A stretch of DNA of 55,195 bases. Origin: Bacillus sp. N13C7. Its GTDB lineage: Bacteria > Bacillota > Bacilli > Bacillales > Bacillaceae. Shown here piece after piece: positions 10,054-20,996 of this stretch. The position numbers were made by a program, and so were the translations under genes. Location of the stretch: assembly GCF_026790065.1 (NCBI RefSeq), contig NZ_JALAMO010000025.1, forward strand, positions 1 to 55,195. The letters are read 5' to 3'. Under the pieces are notes generated by a model that was given only the letters and a program-made list of their open reading frames with translations, did not search any database and was not told where the DNA came from. Each line of letters opens with the position of its first letter. Position 1 is the stretch's first letter.

Positions 10054-10070
10054 TACGACAAAATTCGACA
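10054..10070 (-). promoter_or_regulatory. Second Spo0A-like box pair upstream of abrB
   Basis: Minus strand TGTCGAA (10070-10064, perfect) and TGTCGTA (10060-10054, one mismatch), with the same ten-base spacing as the abrB operator. A minus-strand TATAAT at 10053-10048 directly follows. Function unknown. Confidence 0.45.
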
Positions 10071-10144
10071 TTAATAGACTTTTTTTATTTTCATTAAAGA
10101 TTTTTAATTTTAATTATTCTTTTTCAGGGTATACGTATATATTC

Positions 10145-10172
10145 TTGATCTTAAAGGCTAAGATGGTATCAT
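10145..10172 (+). promoter_or_regulatory. Candidate sigma-A promoter of metS
   Basis: TTGATC (10145-10150), a 16-base spacer and TATCAT (10167-10172). The predicted start is near 10179, giving a leader of about 100 bases. Confidence 0.55.
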
Positions 10173-10224
10173 AGATACAGGATAAAATATAAAGAATAAT
10201 CATATATGATTTGCATTTATCGCC

Positions 10225-10252
10225 GCTCTCGTCCTTTGGGCGGGAGCTTTTT
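10225..10252 (+). terminator. Intrinsic terminator within the metS leader
   Basis: Ten-pair stem GCTCTCGTCC (10225-10234) and GGGCGGGAGC (10238-10247), including two G-T pairs, a TTT loop and five T residues. It ends only about 12 bases before the metS ribosome binding site (GGGAGG, 10264-10269), so it must be bypassed for metS expression from the upstream promoter, or it releases a small RNA. Confidence 0.8.
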
Positions 10253-10262
10253 GACATTCTGA

Positions 10263-12272
<2,010 letters not shown>

Positions 12273-12278
12273 TGACAA

Positions 12279-12322
12279 ACAAAAGGTGTTTCACGTGTAA
12301 CAATTCGTCGAACACCTTTTGT
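12279..12322 (+). repeat. Inverted repeat between metS and yabD
   Basis: Twelve-base perfect arms (ACAAAAGGTGTT, 12279-12290, and its complement at 12311-12322) around a 20-base loop. There is no strong T run after the right arm, so it may be a weak terminator or an mRNA-stabilising hairpin. Confidence 0.65.
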
Positions 12323-12350
12323 GTTTCGACAAGAAAGGAGTTTTTCATTT

Positions 12351-13118
12351 ATGTTGTTTGACACACACGCACATTTAAATGCAGAACAATATGATACTGA
12401 TCTGGAAGAGGTTATTGAACGGGCAAAAGCTGAAAAAGTTGAACGGATTGTCGTAGTTGGTTTTGACCGCCCGACCATTACCCGTGCGATGGAAATGATT
12501 GAGGAATATGATTTTATTTATGCAGCCATCGGCTGGCACCCTGTTGATGCGATTGACATGACAGAGGAAGATTTAGCATGGATTAAAGAGCTGTCTGCTC
12601 ATGAAAAAGTGGTAGCGATAGGTGAGATGGGGCTGGATTATCATTGGGATAAATCTCCTAAAGATGTTCAAAAAGAAGTCTTCAGAAAACAAATTGCCCT
12701 GGCAAAAGAGGTCAATCTGCCTATTATCATTCACAACCGTGATGCTACGGAGGATGTCGTAACCATTTTGAAAGAGGAAGGCGCAGAAGCTGTGGGCGGC
12801 ATCATGCACTGCTTTACAGGAAGTGCGGAAGTGGCAAGAGAATGCATGAAAATGAATTTTTATTTATCCTTTGGGGGACCGGTGACATTCAAAAATGCGA
12901 AGAAGCCGAAGGAAGTTGTGAAGGAAATTCCAAATGACCGTTTGCTGATTGAAACCGATTGCCCGTTCCTCACACCTCACCCTTACCGCGGGAAAAGAAA
13001 TGAGCCAAGTTATGTGAAATATGTGGCAGAGCAGATCGCTGAATTAAAAGGATTGACCTTCGAAGAAGTTGCATCAATCACGACTGAAAATGCAAAAAGA
13101 CTTTTCCGTATAAACTGA
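12351..13118 (+). CDS. yabD: YabD, TatD-family metal-dependent deoxyribonuclease
   Basis: A 255-residue TIM-barrel hydrolase. The metal-binding HxH is at His6 and His8 in FDTHAHLN; further ligands are expected in GEMGLDYH, IIHNR and ETDCPF. TatD proteins are magnesium-dependent 3'-5' DNases linked to repair, but the precise role in Bacillus is not established. The true start is the ATG at 12351 with AAAGGAG at 12334-12340; the frame is open ten codons upstream. metS-yabD is a common bacterial pairing. Confidence 0.95.
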   Translation: MLFDTHAHLNAEQYDTDLEEVIERAKAEKVERIVVVGFDRPTITRAMEMIEEYDFIYAAIGWHPVDAIDMTEEDLAWIKELSAHEKVVAIGEMGLDYHWDKSPKDVQKEVFRKQIALAKEVNLPIIIHNRDATEDVVTILKEEGAEAVGGIMHCFTGSAEVARECMKMNFYLSFGGPVTFKNAKKPKEVVKEIPNDRLLIETDCPFLTPHPYRGKRNEPSYVKYVAEQIAELKGLTFEEVASITTENAKRLFRIN

Positions 13119-13122
13119 CAAA

Positions 13123-13170
13123 AAACGCTAGCGGGTTTTGTAAGTGCTTGTCCCTTACAGCGTTTTTTCA
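13123..13170 (+). terminator. Terminator after yabD
   Basis: Outer stem AAAAAACGCT and AGCGTTTTTT enclosing an inner GTAAG/CTTAC stem, ending in six T residues. It separates yabD from the yabE promoter. Confidence 0.8.
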
Positions 13171-13295
13171 TAAAAGTTCTACATGCTTTCTTCTCCTCAT
13201 ATGATAGGTTTGTCGACAAGTCTTTCTTCCGTTTTTCAGTGTATTTCAGGATAATGAAGAAGACACTGAGCTTTTAGGAGAAAGAGAAGGGAGGG

Positions 13296-13324
13296 TTGAC
13301 AGCCTTTTAGATACTCTATATAAT
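13296..13324 (+). promoter_or_regulatory. Consensus sigma-A promoter of yabE
   Basis: Perfect TTGACA (13296-13301), 17-base spacer, perfect TATAAT (13319-13324). This is an unusually complete consensus for a gene whose product is a cell-wall lytic factor, which fits the need for separate negative control. Confidence 0.9.
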
Positions 13325-13363
13325 CTCTCCGAGGAGAAGGAGGCGTTTTTCATCACACAAAAA

Positions 13364-14587
13364 ATGAAAAAGCTGTTTTCCGTAAAGCTTAGCAAAAGCA
13401 AAGTCATTCTGGTTGCTGCTTGTTTGCTTTTGGCAGGAAGCGGGACTGCGTACGCAGCTCATGAGCTGACGAAACAATCAGTCTCAATTTCTATCAATGG
13501 CAAAAAGAAACATATACGCACACATGCAAGTACAGTCGGTGATCTTTTAGAGACGCTTGATATAAAGACAAGAGACGAAGACAAGATCACACCTGCTAAA
13601 CAGACAAAGATAACAGCAGATATGGACGTTGTGTATGAGGCTGCAAAACCTGTGAAGCTTACTATAAACGGGGAAGAAAAGACATTATGGTCAACAGCAA
13701 AAACGGTCGGTGCATTACTGGACGAACAAGATGTTGATGTGAAAGAACACGATCAAATTGATCCTGCAATAGATACAGATATTTCGAAAGACATGAAGAT
13801 TAACATACAGCCCGCATTCCAGGTTACTGTGAATGATGGAGGAAAACAAAAGAAGATCTGGACGACTTCGACTACGGTCGCTGACTTTTTAAAACAGCAA
13901 AAGATGAGCATAAAAGACGAAGATAAAATCAAGCCTGCGTTAGATGCAAAGCTGACAAAAGGAAAGGCTGATATAACAATTACTCGTATCGAAAAGGTCA
14001 CCGATGTAGTTGAAGAGAAAATTGCGTTCGATGTGAAAAAGCAAGAAGACGCTTCTCTTGAAAAAGGGAAAGAAAAGGTCGTCCAAAAAGGAAAAGAAGG
14101 CAAGCTTAAAAAACATTTCGAAGTCGTAAAAGAAAACGGCAAAGAAGTGTCTAGAGAGCTTATTAAAGAAGAAACAGCTGAACAAAGCAAAGACAAAGTG
14201 ATTGCTGTCGGCACAAAGCAAAGCAGTCCAAAGGTTGAAAAGGTCAGTGCTTCCGGTGATTCAAAAACAGTTGTGTCCCGCAGCAATGAATCAACAGGCA
14301 AGGTCATGACTGTATCATCTACGGCTTATACGGCAAGCTGCAGCGGTTGTTCTGGACACACTGCGACAGGCGTCAATTTAAAAAATAATCCGAATGCCAA
14401 GGTCATCGCTGTGGATCCCAATGTCATTCCGCTAGGCTCCAAAGTCCACGTTGAAGGCTATGGATATGCTATTGCTGCAGATACGGGTTCAGCGATTAAA
14501 GGGAACAAAATAGATGTCTTTTTCCCAGAGAAATCATCGGCTTACCGATGGGGAAATAAAACAGTCAAAATTAAAATCTTAAATTAA
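13364..14587 (+). CDS. yabE: YabE, Rpf/Sps-like cell-wall protein
   Basis: A 407-residue secreted or wall-associated protein. An N-terminal hydrophobic segment (about 13-31) is followed by three DUF348 repeats (about 40-82, 96-138, 152-195), a G5 domain (about 205-284) and a C-terminal 3D domain (about 315-407) with Asp351, Asp373 and Asp384, which resembles lytic transglycosylase folds. The family is related to actinobacterial resuscitation-promoting factors. In B. subtilis it is known to be repressed by a cis antisense RNA made from a sigma-X/sigma-M promoter, and a matching promoter is seen downstream. The start is uncertain: AAGGAGG (13337-13343) is 20 bases from this ATG but eight from an ATC at 13352. 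Confidence 0.94.
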   Translation: MKKLFSVKLSKSKVILVAACLLLAGSGTAYAAHELTKQSVSISINGKKKHIRTHASTVGDLLETLDIKTRDEDKITPAKQTKITADMDVVYEAAKPVKLTINGEEKTLWSTAKTVGALLDEQDVDVKEHDQIDPAIDTDISKDMKINIQPAFQVTVNDGGKQKKIWTTSTTVADFLKQQKMSIKDEDKIKPALDAKLTKGKADITITRIEKVTDVVEEKIAFDVKKQEDASLEKGKEKVVQKGKEGKLKKHFEVVKENGKEVSRELIKEETAEQSKDKVIAVGTKQSSPKVEKVSASGDSKTVVSRSNESTGKVMTVSSTAYTASCSGCSGHTATGVNLKNNPNAKVIAVDPNVIPLGSKVHVEGYGYAIAADTGSAIKGNKIDVFFPEKSSAYRWGNKTVKIKILN

Positions 14588-14603
14588 TATATACTTATGT
14601 ATT

Positions 14604-14631
14604 CAGAGGGTTTTGCGCCCTCTGTTTTTTT
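14604..14631 (+). terminator. Terminator after yabE
   Basis: Perfect stem CAGAGGG (14604-14610) and CCCTCTG (14618-14624), seven-base loop, then seven T residues. Confidence 0.92.
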
Positions 14632-14640
14632 CGTTATAAT
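14613..14640 (+). promoter_or_regulatory. Candidate promoter of rnmV-ksgA
   Basis: TTGCGC (14613-14618), 16-base spacer and TATAAT (14635-14640). It overlaps the yabE terminator. Confidence 0.5.
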
Positions 14641-14666
14641 AGACAAAGTGTATTTTCTGCTTATTA

Positions 14667-14692
14667 GACGCTCGATATAAGAAAAAGTTTCA
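14667..14692 (-). promoter_or_regulatory. ECF sigma (X/M-type) promoter, antisense to yabE
   Basis: On the minus strand TGAAAC (14692-14687), a 16-base spacer and CGTC (14670-14667), a perfect match to the sigma-X/sigma-M pattern. Transcription would start near 14660 and run into the 3' end of yabE, matching the described antisense RNA (S25). Confidence 0.85.
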
Positions 14693-14731
14693 TGAATATA
14701 CAAAAGTTTTTATTTTGTCTTGGAGGAAATA

Positions 14732-16175
<1,444 letters not shown>

Positions 16176-16183
16176 TTTTGCGC

Positions 16184-16211
16184 ACCACATGGACTGCCGC
16201 TACATAGGCTA
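16184..16211 (+). promoter_or_regulatory. Sigma-K promoter of yabG
   Basis: CATAGGCTA at 16203-16211 is a perfect sigma-K -10 (CATANNNTA). An AC at 16184-16185, 17 bases upstream, fits the minimal -35. yabG is a known mother-cell sigma-K gene. The predicted leader is about 105 bases long. Confidence 0.7.
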
Positions 16212-16324
16212 GAGAAGGACCTTTAAATTCAATGATAAGAAAAACTTGGACTCAGCGAAAAAAGGCGCTTTCTCAAGGCTCTTTCTTTCATGATGAGGCT
16301 TAGTCTATGTGTGGAGTGAGGAAC

Positions 16325-17197
16325 GTGCAATTTCAAATAGGGGATATGGTAGCCAGAAAATCCTATCAAATGGATGTTTTGTTTCGCATTATAGGAATAG
16401 AGCAAACAAGCAAAGGGAATTCAATCGCCATTTTGCATGGTGATGAAGTCAGGCTGATTGCTGATTCGGATTTTTCTGATCTGGTCGCAGTAAAAAAAGA
16501 TGAGCAGATGATGCGGAAAAAGAAAGATGAGAGCAGAATGAATGAATCGCTCGAATTGCTCCGCCAGGATTATAAGCTGCTCAGAGAAAAGCAGGAGTAC
16601 TATGCGACAAGCCAATATCAGCATCAGGAGCATTATTTTCACATGCCGGGCAAGGTGCTTCATCTGGACGGTGATGAAGCGTATCTGAAAAAATGCCTGA
16701 ATGTCTATAAAAAAATTGGAGTGCCAGTATACGGCATCCATTGCCATGAAAAGAAGATGTCTGCTTCTATAGAAGAATTGCTCGACAAATATCGACCTGA
16801 CATCCTGGTCATAACAGGGCATGATGCGTACTCAAAGCAAAAGGGCAGCATTGATGATTTGAACGCGTATAGACATTCAAAGCACTTTGTTGAAACAGTT
16901 CAGAACGCCCGAAAAAAGATCCCTCACTTAGATCAGCTTGTTATTTTTGCGGGGGCGTGCCAATCCCATTTTGAATCGCTCATAAAAGCGGGGGCAAATT
17001 TTGCGAGTTCACCATCAAGAGTAAATATTCATGCGCTTGATCCGGTATATATCGTCGCGAAAATCAGTTTCACACCGTTTATGGAACGAATCAATGTATG
17101 GGAAGTGCTCCGTAATACGCTGACAAGAGAGAAAGGGCTTGGAGGTATTGAAACAAGAGGAGTGCTGAGAATTGGAATGCCTTATAAGTCCAATTAA
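16325..17197 (+). CDS. yabG: YabG, sporulation-specific protease
   Basis: A 290-residue protease made in the mother cell that trims spore coat proteins such as SafA, CotT and YeeK so that transglutaminase can cross-link them. Likely active-site residues, by family comparison, are His166 in ITGHDAY and Cys212 in AGACQSH. The start chosen is GTG at 16325 with GGAGTGAGG at 16312-16320; an in-frame ATG at 16307 would overlap this site. Confidence 0.95.
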   Translation: MQFQIGDMVARKSYQMDVLFRIIGIEQTSKGNSIAILHGDEVRLIADSDFSDLVAVKKDEQMMRKKKDESRMNESLELLRQDYKLLREKQEYYATSQYQHQEHYFHMPGKVLHLDGDEAYLKKCLNVYKKIGVPVYGIHCHEKKMSASIEELLDKYRPDILVITGHDAYSKQKGSIDDLNAYRHSKHFVETVQNARKKIPHLDQLVIFAGACQSHFESLIKAGANFASSPSRVNIHALDPVYIVAKISFTPFMERINVWEVLRNTLTREKGLGGIETRGVLRIGMPYKSN

Positions 17198-17204
17198 CAG
17201 ATGA

Positions 17205-17236
17205 AAACCTGCATAGGGATCTATGCGGGTTTTTTA
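17205..17236 (+). terminator. Terminator after yabG
   Basis: Twelve-pair stem AAACCTGCATAG (17205-17216) and CTATGCGGGTTT (17221-17232), GGAT loop, then T residues; one G-T pair. Confidence 0.92.
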
Positions 17237-17315
17237 TTTTACATAAGGATACATAATTTACCGAAACTTGCGGAAAATAATTGAGGAATCATAGAATTTT
17301 GTCAAAATAATTTTA

Positions 17316-17345
17316 TTGACAACGTCTTATTAACGTTGATATAAT
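17316..17345 (+). promoter_or_regulatory. Upstream veg promoter
   Basis: Perfect TTGACA (17316-17321), 18-base spacer, perfect TATAAT (17340-17345), set in AT-rich DNA. Confidence 0.85.
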
Positions 17346-17356
17346 TTAAATTTTAT

Positions 17357-17385
17357 TTGACAAAAATGGGCTCGTGTTGTACAAT
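17357..17385 (+). promoter_or_regulatory. Main veg promoter (Pveg)
   Basis: TTGACA (17357-17362), 17-base spacer, TACAAT (17380-17385), immediately before the veg ribosome binding site. This is the well-known strong vegetative promoter of B. subtilis. Confidence 0.93.
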
Positions 17386-17406
17386 AAATGTAGTGAGGTG
17401 GATGCA

Positions 17407-17667
17407 ATGGCGAAGACGTTGTCCGATATTAAAAGATCGCTTGATGGGAATTTAGGTAAAAGGCTGACGTTAAAAGCAAACGGTGGCCGCCGAAAAACGA
17501 TTGAGCGTTCGGGCATTTTAGCTGAGACGTACCCTTCTGTTTTTGTGATACAACTAGATCAAGACGAGAACTCGTTTGAAAGAGTTTCATACAGTTATGC
17601 TGATATTTTGACTGAGACTGTTGAGCTGACATTTAATGATGACGCCGCAAGCTCAGTGGCATTTTAA
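17407..17667 (+). CDS. veg: Veg protein
   Basis: An 86-residue small protein of the DUF1021 family with a predicted SH3-like beta fold. Veg is abundant during growth and has been reported to stimulate biofilm matrix genes by counteracting SinR; the mechanism is unclear. GTGAGGTGG at 17393-17401 precedes the ATG. The gene is driven by two strong tandem promoters. The frame is open 11 codons upstream, but that region is promoter DNA. Confidence 0.97.
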
Positions 17668-17770
17668 TGGGCAGTGAACCTTTTGTTTACTGCTTTTTGT
17701 TTTGCCCTTTTTTGGTTTCCAATAATTTTAATGAAAGTTCCATCTGATTTAACAAAAGATAAAACGGTCA

Positions 17771-17777
17771 CATATTA
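17771..17777 (+). promoter_or_regulatory. Candidate sigma-G -10 for sspF
   Basis: CATATTA fits the sigma-G -10 pattern CATNNTA. No convincing -35 is seen 17-18 bases upstream. sspF is known to be a forespore sigma-G gene, and the position about 50 bases before the start is suitable. Confidence 0.4.
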
Positions 17778-17826
17778 TCGTGACGTGCACGAATGGCTAT
17801 CACTTCTAAAAAAGGGGTTGTTTCGT

Positions 17827-18012
17827 TTGGGCAGACGTCGTGGAGTTATGTCAGATGAGTTTAAATATGAGCTGGCTAAAGACCTTGGTTTTTATGACAC
17901 AGTCAAAAATGGGGGCTGGGGCGAAATTCGGGCCCGTGATGCCGGTAATATGGTAAAGCGCGCTATTGAAATCGCCGAACAGCAAATGGCTCAGAATCAG
18001 AATAACCGATAA
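17827..18012 (+). CDS. sspF: SspF, alpha/beta-type-like small acid-soluble spore protein
   Basis: A 61-residue spore DNA-binding protein related to the alpha/beta SASP family, found in the spore core. The conserved DNA-contacting segment near residues 26-45 (VKNGGWGEI to GNMVKR) is recognisable. The start is TTG at 17827, which gives the family length; its ribosome binding site (AAGGGG, 17813-17818) is weak. The reading frame is open a further 51 codons upstream with a hydrophobic stretch, but that part does not belong to the family. Confidence 0.92.
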   Translation: MGRRRGVMSDEFKYELAKDLGFYDTVKNGGWGEIRARDAGNMVKRAIEIAEQQMAQNQNNR

Positions 18013-18021
18013 GGATGTGAC

Positions 18022-18050
18022 CCGGGGGACATGCCGTTCCCCGGTTATTT
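18022..18050 (+). terminator. GC-rich hairpin after sspF
   Basis: CCGGGG (18022-18027) and CCCCGG (18039-18044) with an 11-base loop, followed by TTATTT. A probable terminator with an imperfect T tract. Confidence 0.65.
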
Positions 18051-18159
18051 GTGTTGGATATAAATACATAATGGTCTGAAATATGGATATGTTCATCCTG
18101 TACTTCAAATGTGATACAATGTTCATACTTATGTTTAGATGGAGAAGTAGGTGAAAGCT

Positions 18160-19029
18160 ATGCGTATTTTAGAAAAAGCGCCAGCGAAGATCAATCTGTC
18201 ACTTGACGTAACCCGAAAACGCCCGGATGGCTATCATGAAGTTGAAATGATTATGACGACGATTGACTTAGCGGATCGGATTGAATTGACGGAGCTGGCA
18301 GAGGATGAAGTGAGGGTTTCCTCCCACAACCGTTTTGTGCCTGACGACCAAAGAAACTTAGCTTATCAGGCTGCCAAGCTGATCAAAGACAGATACAACG
18401 TGAAAAAGGGAGTTTCCATCATGATTACGAAGGTGATTCCGGTGGCTGCCGGTCTTGCCGGCGGAAGCAGTGATGCGGCGGCGACGCTCAGAGGGCTGAA
18501 CAGACTGTGGAATTTAAATCTTTCTGCAGAAACGCTTGCTGAGCTTGGAGCGGAAATTGGCTCTGACGTTTCATTTTGTGTCTATGGTGGGACTGCACTA
18601 GCAACAGGACGCGGCGAGCAGATTAAACACATCAGCACGCCTCCGCATTGCTGGGTCATTCTAGCGAAGCCGACAATCGGTGTATCAACTGCTGAGGTGT
18701 ACAGACAGCTGAAGCTAGATGAGGTAGAGCATCCAGATGTACATGGTATGATTGAGGCTATAGAAGAAAAGAGTTTTCAAAAGATGTGCAGCCGTTTAGG
18801 CAATGTGCTTGAATCTGTAACGCTTGATATGCATCCTGAAGTCGCAATGATCAAAAACCAGATGAAACGATTTGGCGCAGATGCCGTGTTAATGAGCGGG
18901 AGCGGCCCGACAGTGTTTGGATTGGTTCAGTATGAATCGAAGGTGCAAAGAATTTATAACGGGTTAAGAGGCTTCTGCGATCAAGTTTATGCGGTGAGAA
19001 TGATCGGCGAACAGAACGCTCTTGATTAA
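18160..19029 (+). CDS. ispE: IspE, 4-diphosphocytidyl-2-C-methyl-D-erythritol kinase
   Basis: A 289-residue GHMP kinase that phosphorylates CDP-methylerythritol in the non-mevalonate isoprenoid pathway, needed for undecaprenyl phosphate and quinones. Lys10 and Asp136 are the expected catalytic pair, and the ATP loop is [14 protein letters not shown] (residues 94-107). The start is uncertain between GTG at 18151 and ATG at 18160, since GGAGAAG and AGGTG can serve either. The ATG gives the usual length. Confidence 0.97.
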   Translation: MRILEKAPAKINLSLDVTRKRPDGYHEVEMIMTTIDLADRIELTELAEDEVRVSSHNRFVPDDQRNLAYQAAKLIKDRYNVKKGVSIMITKVIPVAAGLAGGSSDAAATLRGLNRLWNLNLSAETLAELGAEIGSDVSFCVYGGTALATGRGEQIKHISTPPHCWVILAKPTIGVSTAEVYRQLKLDEVEHPDVHGMIEAIEEKSFQKMCSRLGNVLESVTLDMHPEVAMIKNQMKRFGADAVLMSGSGPTVFGLVQYESKVQRIYNGLRGFCDQVYAVRMIGEQNALD

Positions 19030-19050
19030 ATCCGTATGTTAAGTTATATT
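19022..19050 (+). promoter_or_regulatory. Sigma-A promoter of purR-yabJ
   Basis: TTGATT (19022-19027), 17-base spacer, TATATT (19045-19050). The -35 overlaps the ispE stop codon, and the spacer contains the first PurBox. Confidence 0.75.
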
Positions 19051-19071
19051 GTTCTTAAAATATTCGGATTT
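19028..19071. promoter_or_regulatory. Paired PurBoxes (PurR operator)
   Basis: AAATCCGTATGTT (19028-19040) and, inverted, AATATTCGGATTT (19059-19071) are two PurBox-like elements facing each other across 18 bases. They flank the -10, so PurR binding would block the promoter. purR autoregulation is known. Confidence 0.82.
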
Positions 19072-19084
19072 TGGGGGTAAGTTC

Positions 19085-19942
19085 ATGAAGTTTCGTCGCA
19101 GCGGCAGATTGGTGGACTTAACAAATTACTTGTTAACCCATCCGCACGAGTTAATACCGCTAACCTTTTTTTCTGAGCGGTATGAATCTGCAAAATCATC
19201 GATCAGTGAAGATTTAACAATTATTAAGCAAACCTTTGAACAGCAGGGAATTGGTACTTTGCTTACTGTTCCCGGAGCTGCCGGAGGCGTCAAATATATT
19301 CCGAAAATGAAGCAGGCTGAAGCAGAAGAGTTTGTGCAGACACTTGGACAGTCGCTGGCAAATCCTGAGCGTATCCTTCCGGGCGGTTATGTATATTTAA
19401 CGGATATCTTAGGAAAGCCATCTGTACTCTCCAAGGTAGGGAAGCTGTTTGCTTCTGTGTTTGCAGATCGCGAAATTGATGTTGTCATGACCGTTGCCAC
19501 GAAAGGCATCCCTCTGGCGTACGCAGCTGCGAGCTATCTGAATGTGCCTGTCGTCATCGTTCGCAAAGACAACAAGGTAACCGAGGGCTCCACAGTCAGC
19601 ATTAATTACGTCTCAGGCTCCTCCAACCGCATCCAAACGATGTCACTTGCGAAAAGAAGCATGAAAACGGGTTCAAACGTACTCATTATCGATGACTTTA
19701 TGAAAGCAGGCGGTACAATTAATGGTATGATTAACCTGTTGGATGAGTTTAACGCAAATGTGGCGGGGATCGGCGTCTTGGTTGAAGCCGAGGGAGTAGA
19801 TGAACGTCTTGTTGATGAATATATGTCACTTCTTACTCTTTCAACCATCAACATGAAAGAGAAGTCCATTGAAATTCAGAATGGCAATTTTCTGCGTTTT
19901 TTTAAAGACAATCTTTTAAAGAATGGAGAGACAGAATCATGA
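19085..19942 (+). CDS. purR: PurR, purine repressor
   Basis: A 285-residue repressor of purine synthesis and transport genes. The N-terminal winged-helix domain (1-74) is joined to a phosphoribosyltransferase-like domain whose PRPP loop is [14 protein letters not shown] (residues 199-212). PRPP binding releases PurR from DNA. The true start is the ATG at 19085; the open frame upstream from 19049 covers the operator. It overlaps yabJ by four bases. Confidence 0.98.
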   Translation: MKFRRSGRLVDLTNYLLTHPHELIPLTFFSERYESAKSSISEDLTIIKQTFEQQGIGTLLTVPGAAGGVKYIPKMKQAEAEEFVQTLGQSLANPERILPGGYVYLTDILGKPSVLSKVGKLFASVFADREIDVVMTVATKGIPLAYAAASYLNVPVVIVRKDNKVTEGSTVSINYVSGSSNRIQTMSLAKRSMKTGSNVLIIDDFMKAGGTINGMINLLDEFNANVAGIGVLVEAEGVDERLVDEYMSLLTLSTINMKEKSIEIQNGNFLRFFKDNLLKNGETES

Positions 19943-20316
19943 CAAAAGCAGTCCACACAAAACACGCCCCAGCGGCAATCGGGCCATACTCACAAGGGAT
20001 TATCGTAAACAATATGTTTTACAGCTCTGGCCAAATCCCGTTAACTCCTTCAGGCGAAATGGTGAACGGTGATATTAAGGAGCAGACTCATCAAGTATTC
20101 AGCAATTTAAAAGCGGTGCTGGAAGAAGCAGGCGCTTCTTTAGAAACAGTTGTAAAAGCGACTGTATTTATCGCGGATATGGAACAGTTTGCGGAAGTAA
20201 ACGAAGTGTACGGACAATATTTTGACACTCACAAACCGGCGAGATCTTGCGTTGAAGTTGCGAGACTTCCGAAGGACGCGCTGGTTGAGATTGAAGTAAT
20301 TGCATTGGTAAAATAA
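19939..20316 (+). CDS. yabJ: YabJ, RidA-family enamine/imine deaminase
   Basis: A 125-residue trimeric YjgF/YER057c/UK114 protein. RidA members hydrolyse reactive enamines and imines made by PLP enzymes; the key arginine is Arg102 in ARSCVEV. In B. subtilis it has been linked genetically to purine regulation and, more recently, to a secreted role, but the RidA activity is the best supported. The start overlaps purR (ATGA), so the two are translationally coupled. Confidence 0.95.
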   Translation: MTKAVHTKHAPAAIGPYSQGIIVNNMFYSSGQIPLTPSGEMVNGDIKEQTHQVFSNLKAVLEEAGASLETVVKATVFIADMEQFAEVNEVYGQYFDTHKPARSCVEVARLPKDALVEIEVIALVK

Positions 20317-20320
20317 TAAG

Positions 20321-20356
20321 AAAAGTGATTCTGGGTAAGCTTGGAATCACTTTTTT
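20321..20356 (+). terminator. Terminator after yabJ
   Basis: Stem AAAAGTGATTC (20321-20331) and GAATCACTTTT (20344-20354), 12-base loop, followed by more T residues. Confidence 0.92.
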
Positions 20357-20441
20357 ATTTACCTTATGCCCGAATTAAAAGCGTTATGACCTAATTGTGT
20401 AACTATATCCTATTTTTTCAAAAAATATTTTAAAAACGAGC

Positions 20442-20466
20442 AGGATTTCAGAAAAAATCGTGGAAT
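20442..20466 (+). promoter_or_regulatory. Sigma-H promoter of spoVG with AT-rich upstream element
   Basis: AGGATTT (20442-20448) and GGAAT (20462-20466) match the sigma-H -35 and -10. The very AT-rich DNA at 20404-20436 is the expected upstream element where AbrB is known to repress this promoter. Confidence 0.9.
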
Positions 20467-20510
20467 TGATACACTAATGCTTTTATATAGGGAAAAGGTG
20501 GTGAACTACT

Positions 20511-20804
20511 GTGGAAGTTACTGACGTAAGATTACGCCGCGTGAATACCGATGGTCGCATGAGAGCGATTGCATCCATCACGCTGGATCACGAATTTGTT
20601 GTACATGATATTCGTGTGATTGATGGAAACAATGGTCTTTTCGTTGCGATGCCGAGTAAACGCACCCCTGATGGAGAGTTCCGCGATATTGCTCATCCTA
20701 TTAATTCAAGCACGCGAGGAAAGATTCAAGATGCCGTGTTAAATGAGTATCATCGTCTGGGTGACACTGAAGCATTAGAATTCGAAGAAGCTGGAGCTTC
20801 TTAA
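20511..20804 (+). CDS. spoVG: SpoVG, RNA/DNA-binding regulator
   Basis: A 97-residue small nucleic-acid-binding protein. In B. subtilis it affects asymmetric septation and cortex formation, and orthologues bind RNA or DNA and control virulence or capsule genes. The start is GTG at 20511, with AAGGTGGTG at 20496-20504. Transcription depends on sigma-H and is repressed by AbrB, which is encoded earlier in this window. Confidence 0.97.
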   Translation: MEVTDVRLRRVNTDGRMRAIASITLDHEFVVHDIRVIDGNNGLFVAMPSKRTPDGEFRDIAHPINSSTRGKIQDAVLNEYHRLGDTEALEFEEAGAS

Positions 20805-20820
20805 AAAATAACCAAAAAGC

Positions 20821-20870
20821 AAGGACTGCTGTAAGGGCTGACAAAAGCCTTTTTCCGGCAGTCCTTTTTT
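20821..20870 (+). terminator. Terminator after spoVG
   Basis: Outer stem AAGGACTGC (20821-20829) and GCAGTCCTT (20858-20866) with an inner AGGCT-like stem, then T residues to 20870. Confidence 0.9.
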
Positions 20871-20932
20871 AATTCTGATTTTTCAAACTTAATTGTACTC
20901 AATAGAAAATTCTTGCACTTCATGAAGTCTCC

Positions 20933-20961
20933 TTGAAATCAGAAGATATTTAGGATATATT
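20933..20961 (+). promoter_or_regulatory. Candidate sigma-A promoter of glmU-prs
   Basis: TTGAAA (20933-20938), 17-base spacer, TATATT (20956-20961), 35 bases before glmU. Confidence 0.65.
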
Positions 20962-20996
20962 TTTCTATGGATAAAAGGGATATTGGAGGCCAATAA

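Noticed and set aside
13753..14307. 184-codon open frame on the minus strand inside yabE
   Set aside because: Although an antisense RNA covers this region, the translation is a Ser/Phe-rich shadow of the Lys-rich yabE frame, with no ribosome binding site or recognisable family.
17674..17826. Hydrophobic N-terminal extension in frame with sspF
   Set aside because: SASP-type proteins start at the later TTG; the extension covers the expected sigma-G promoter and would give a membrane protein unlike any family member.
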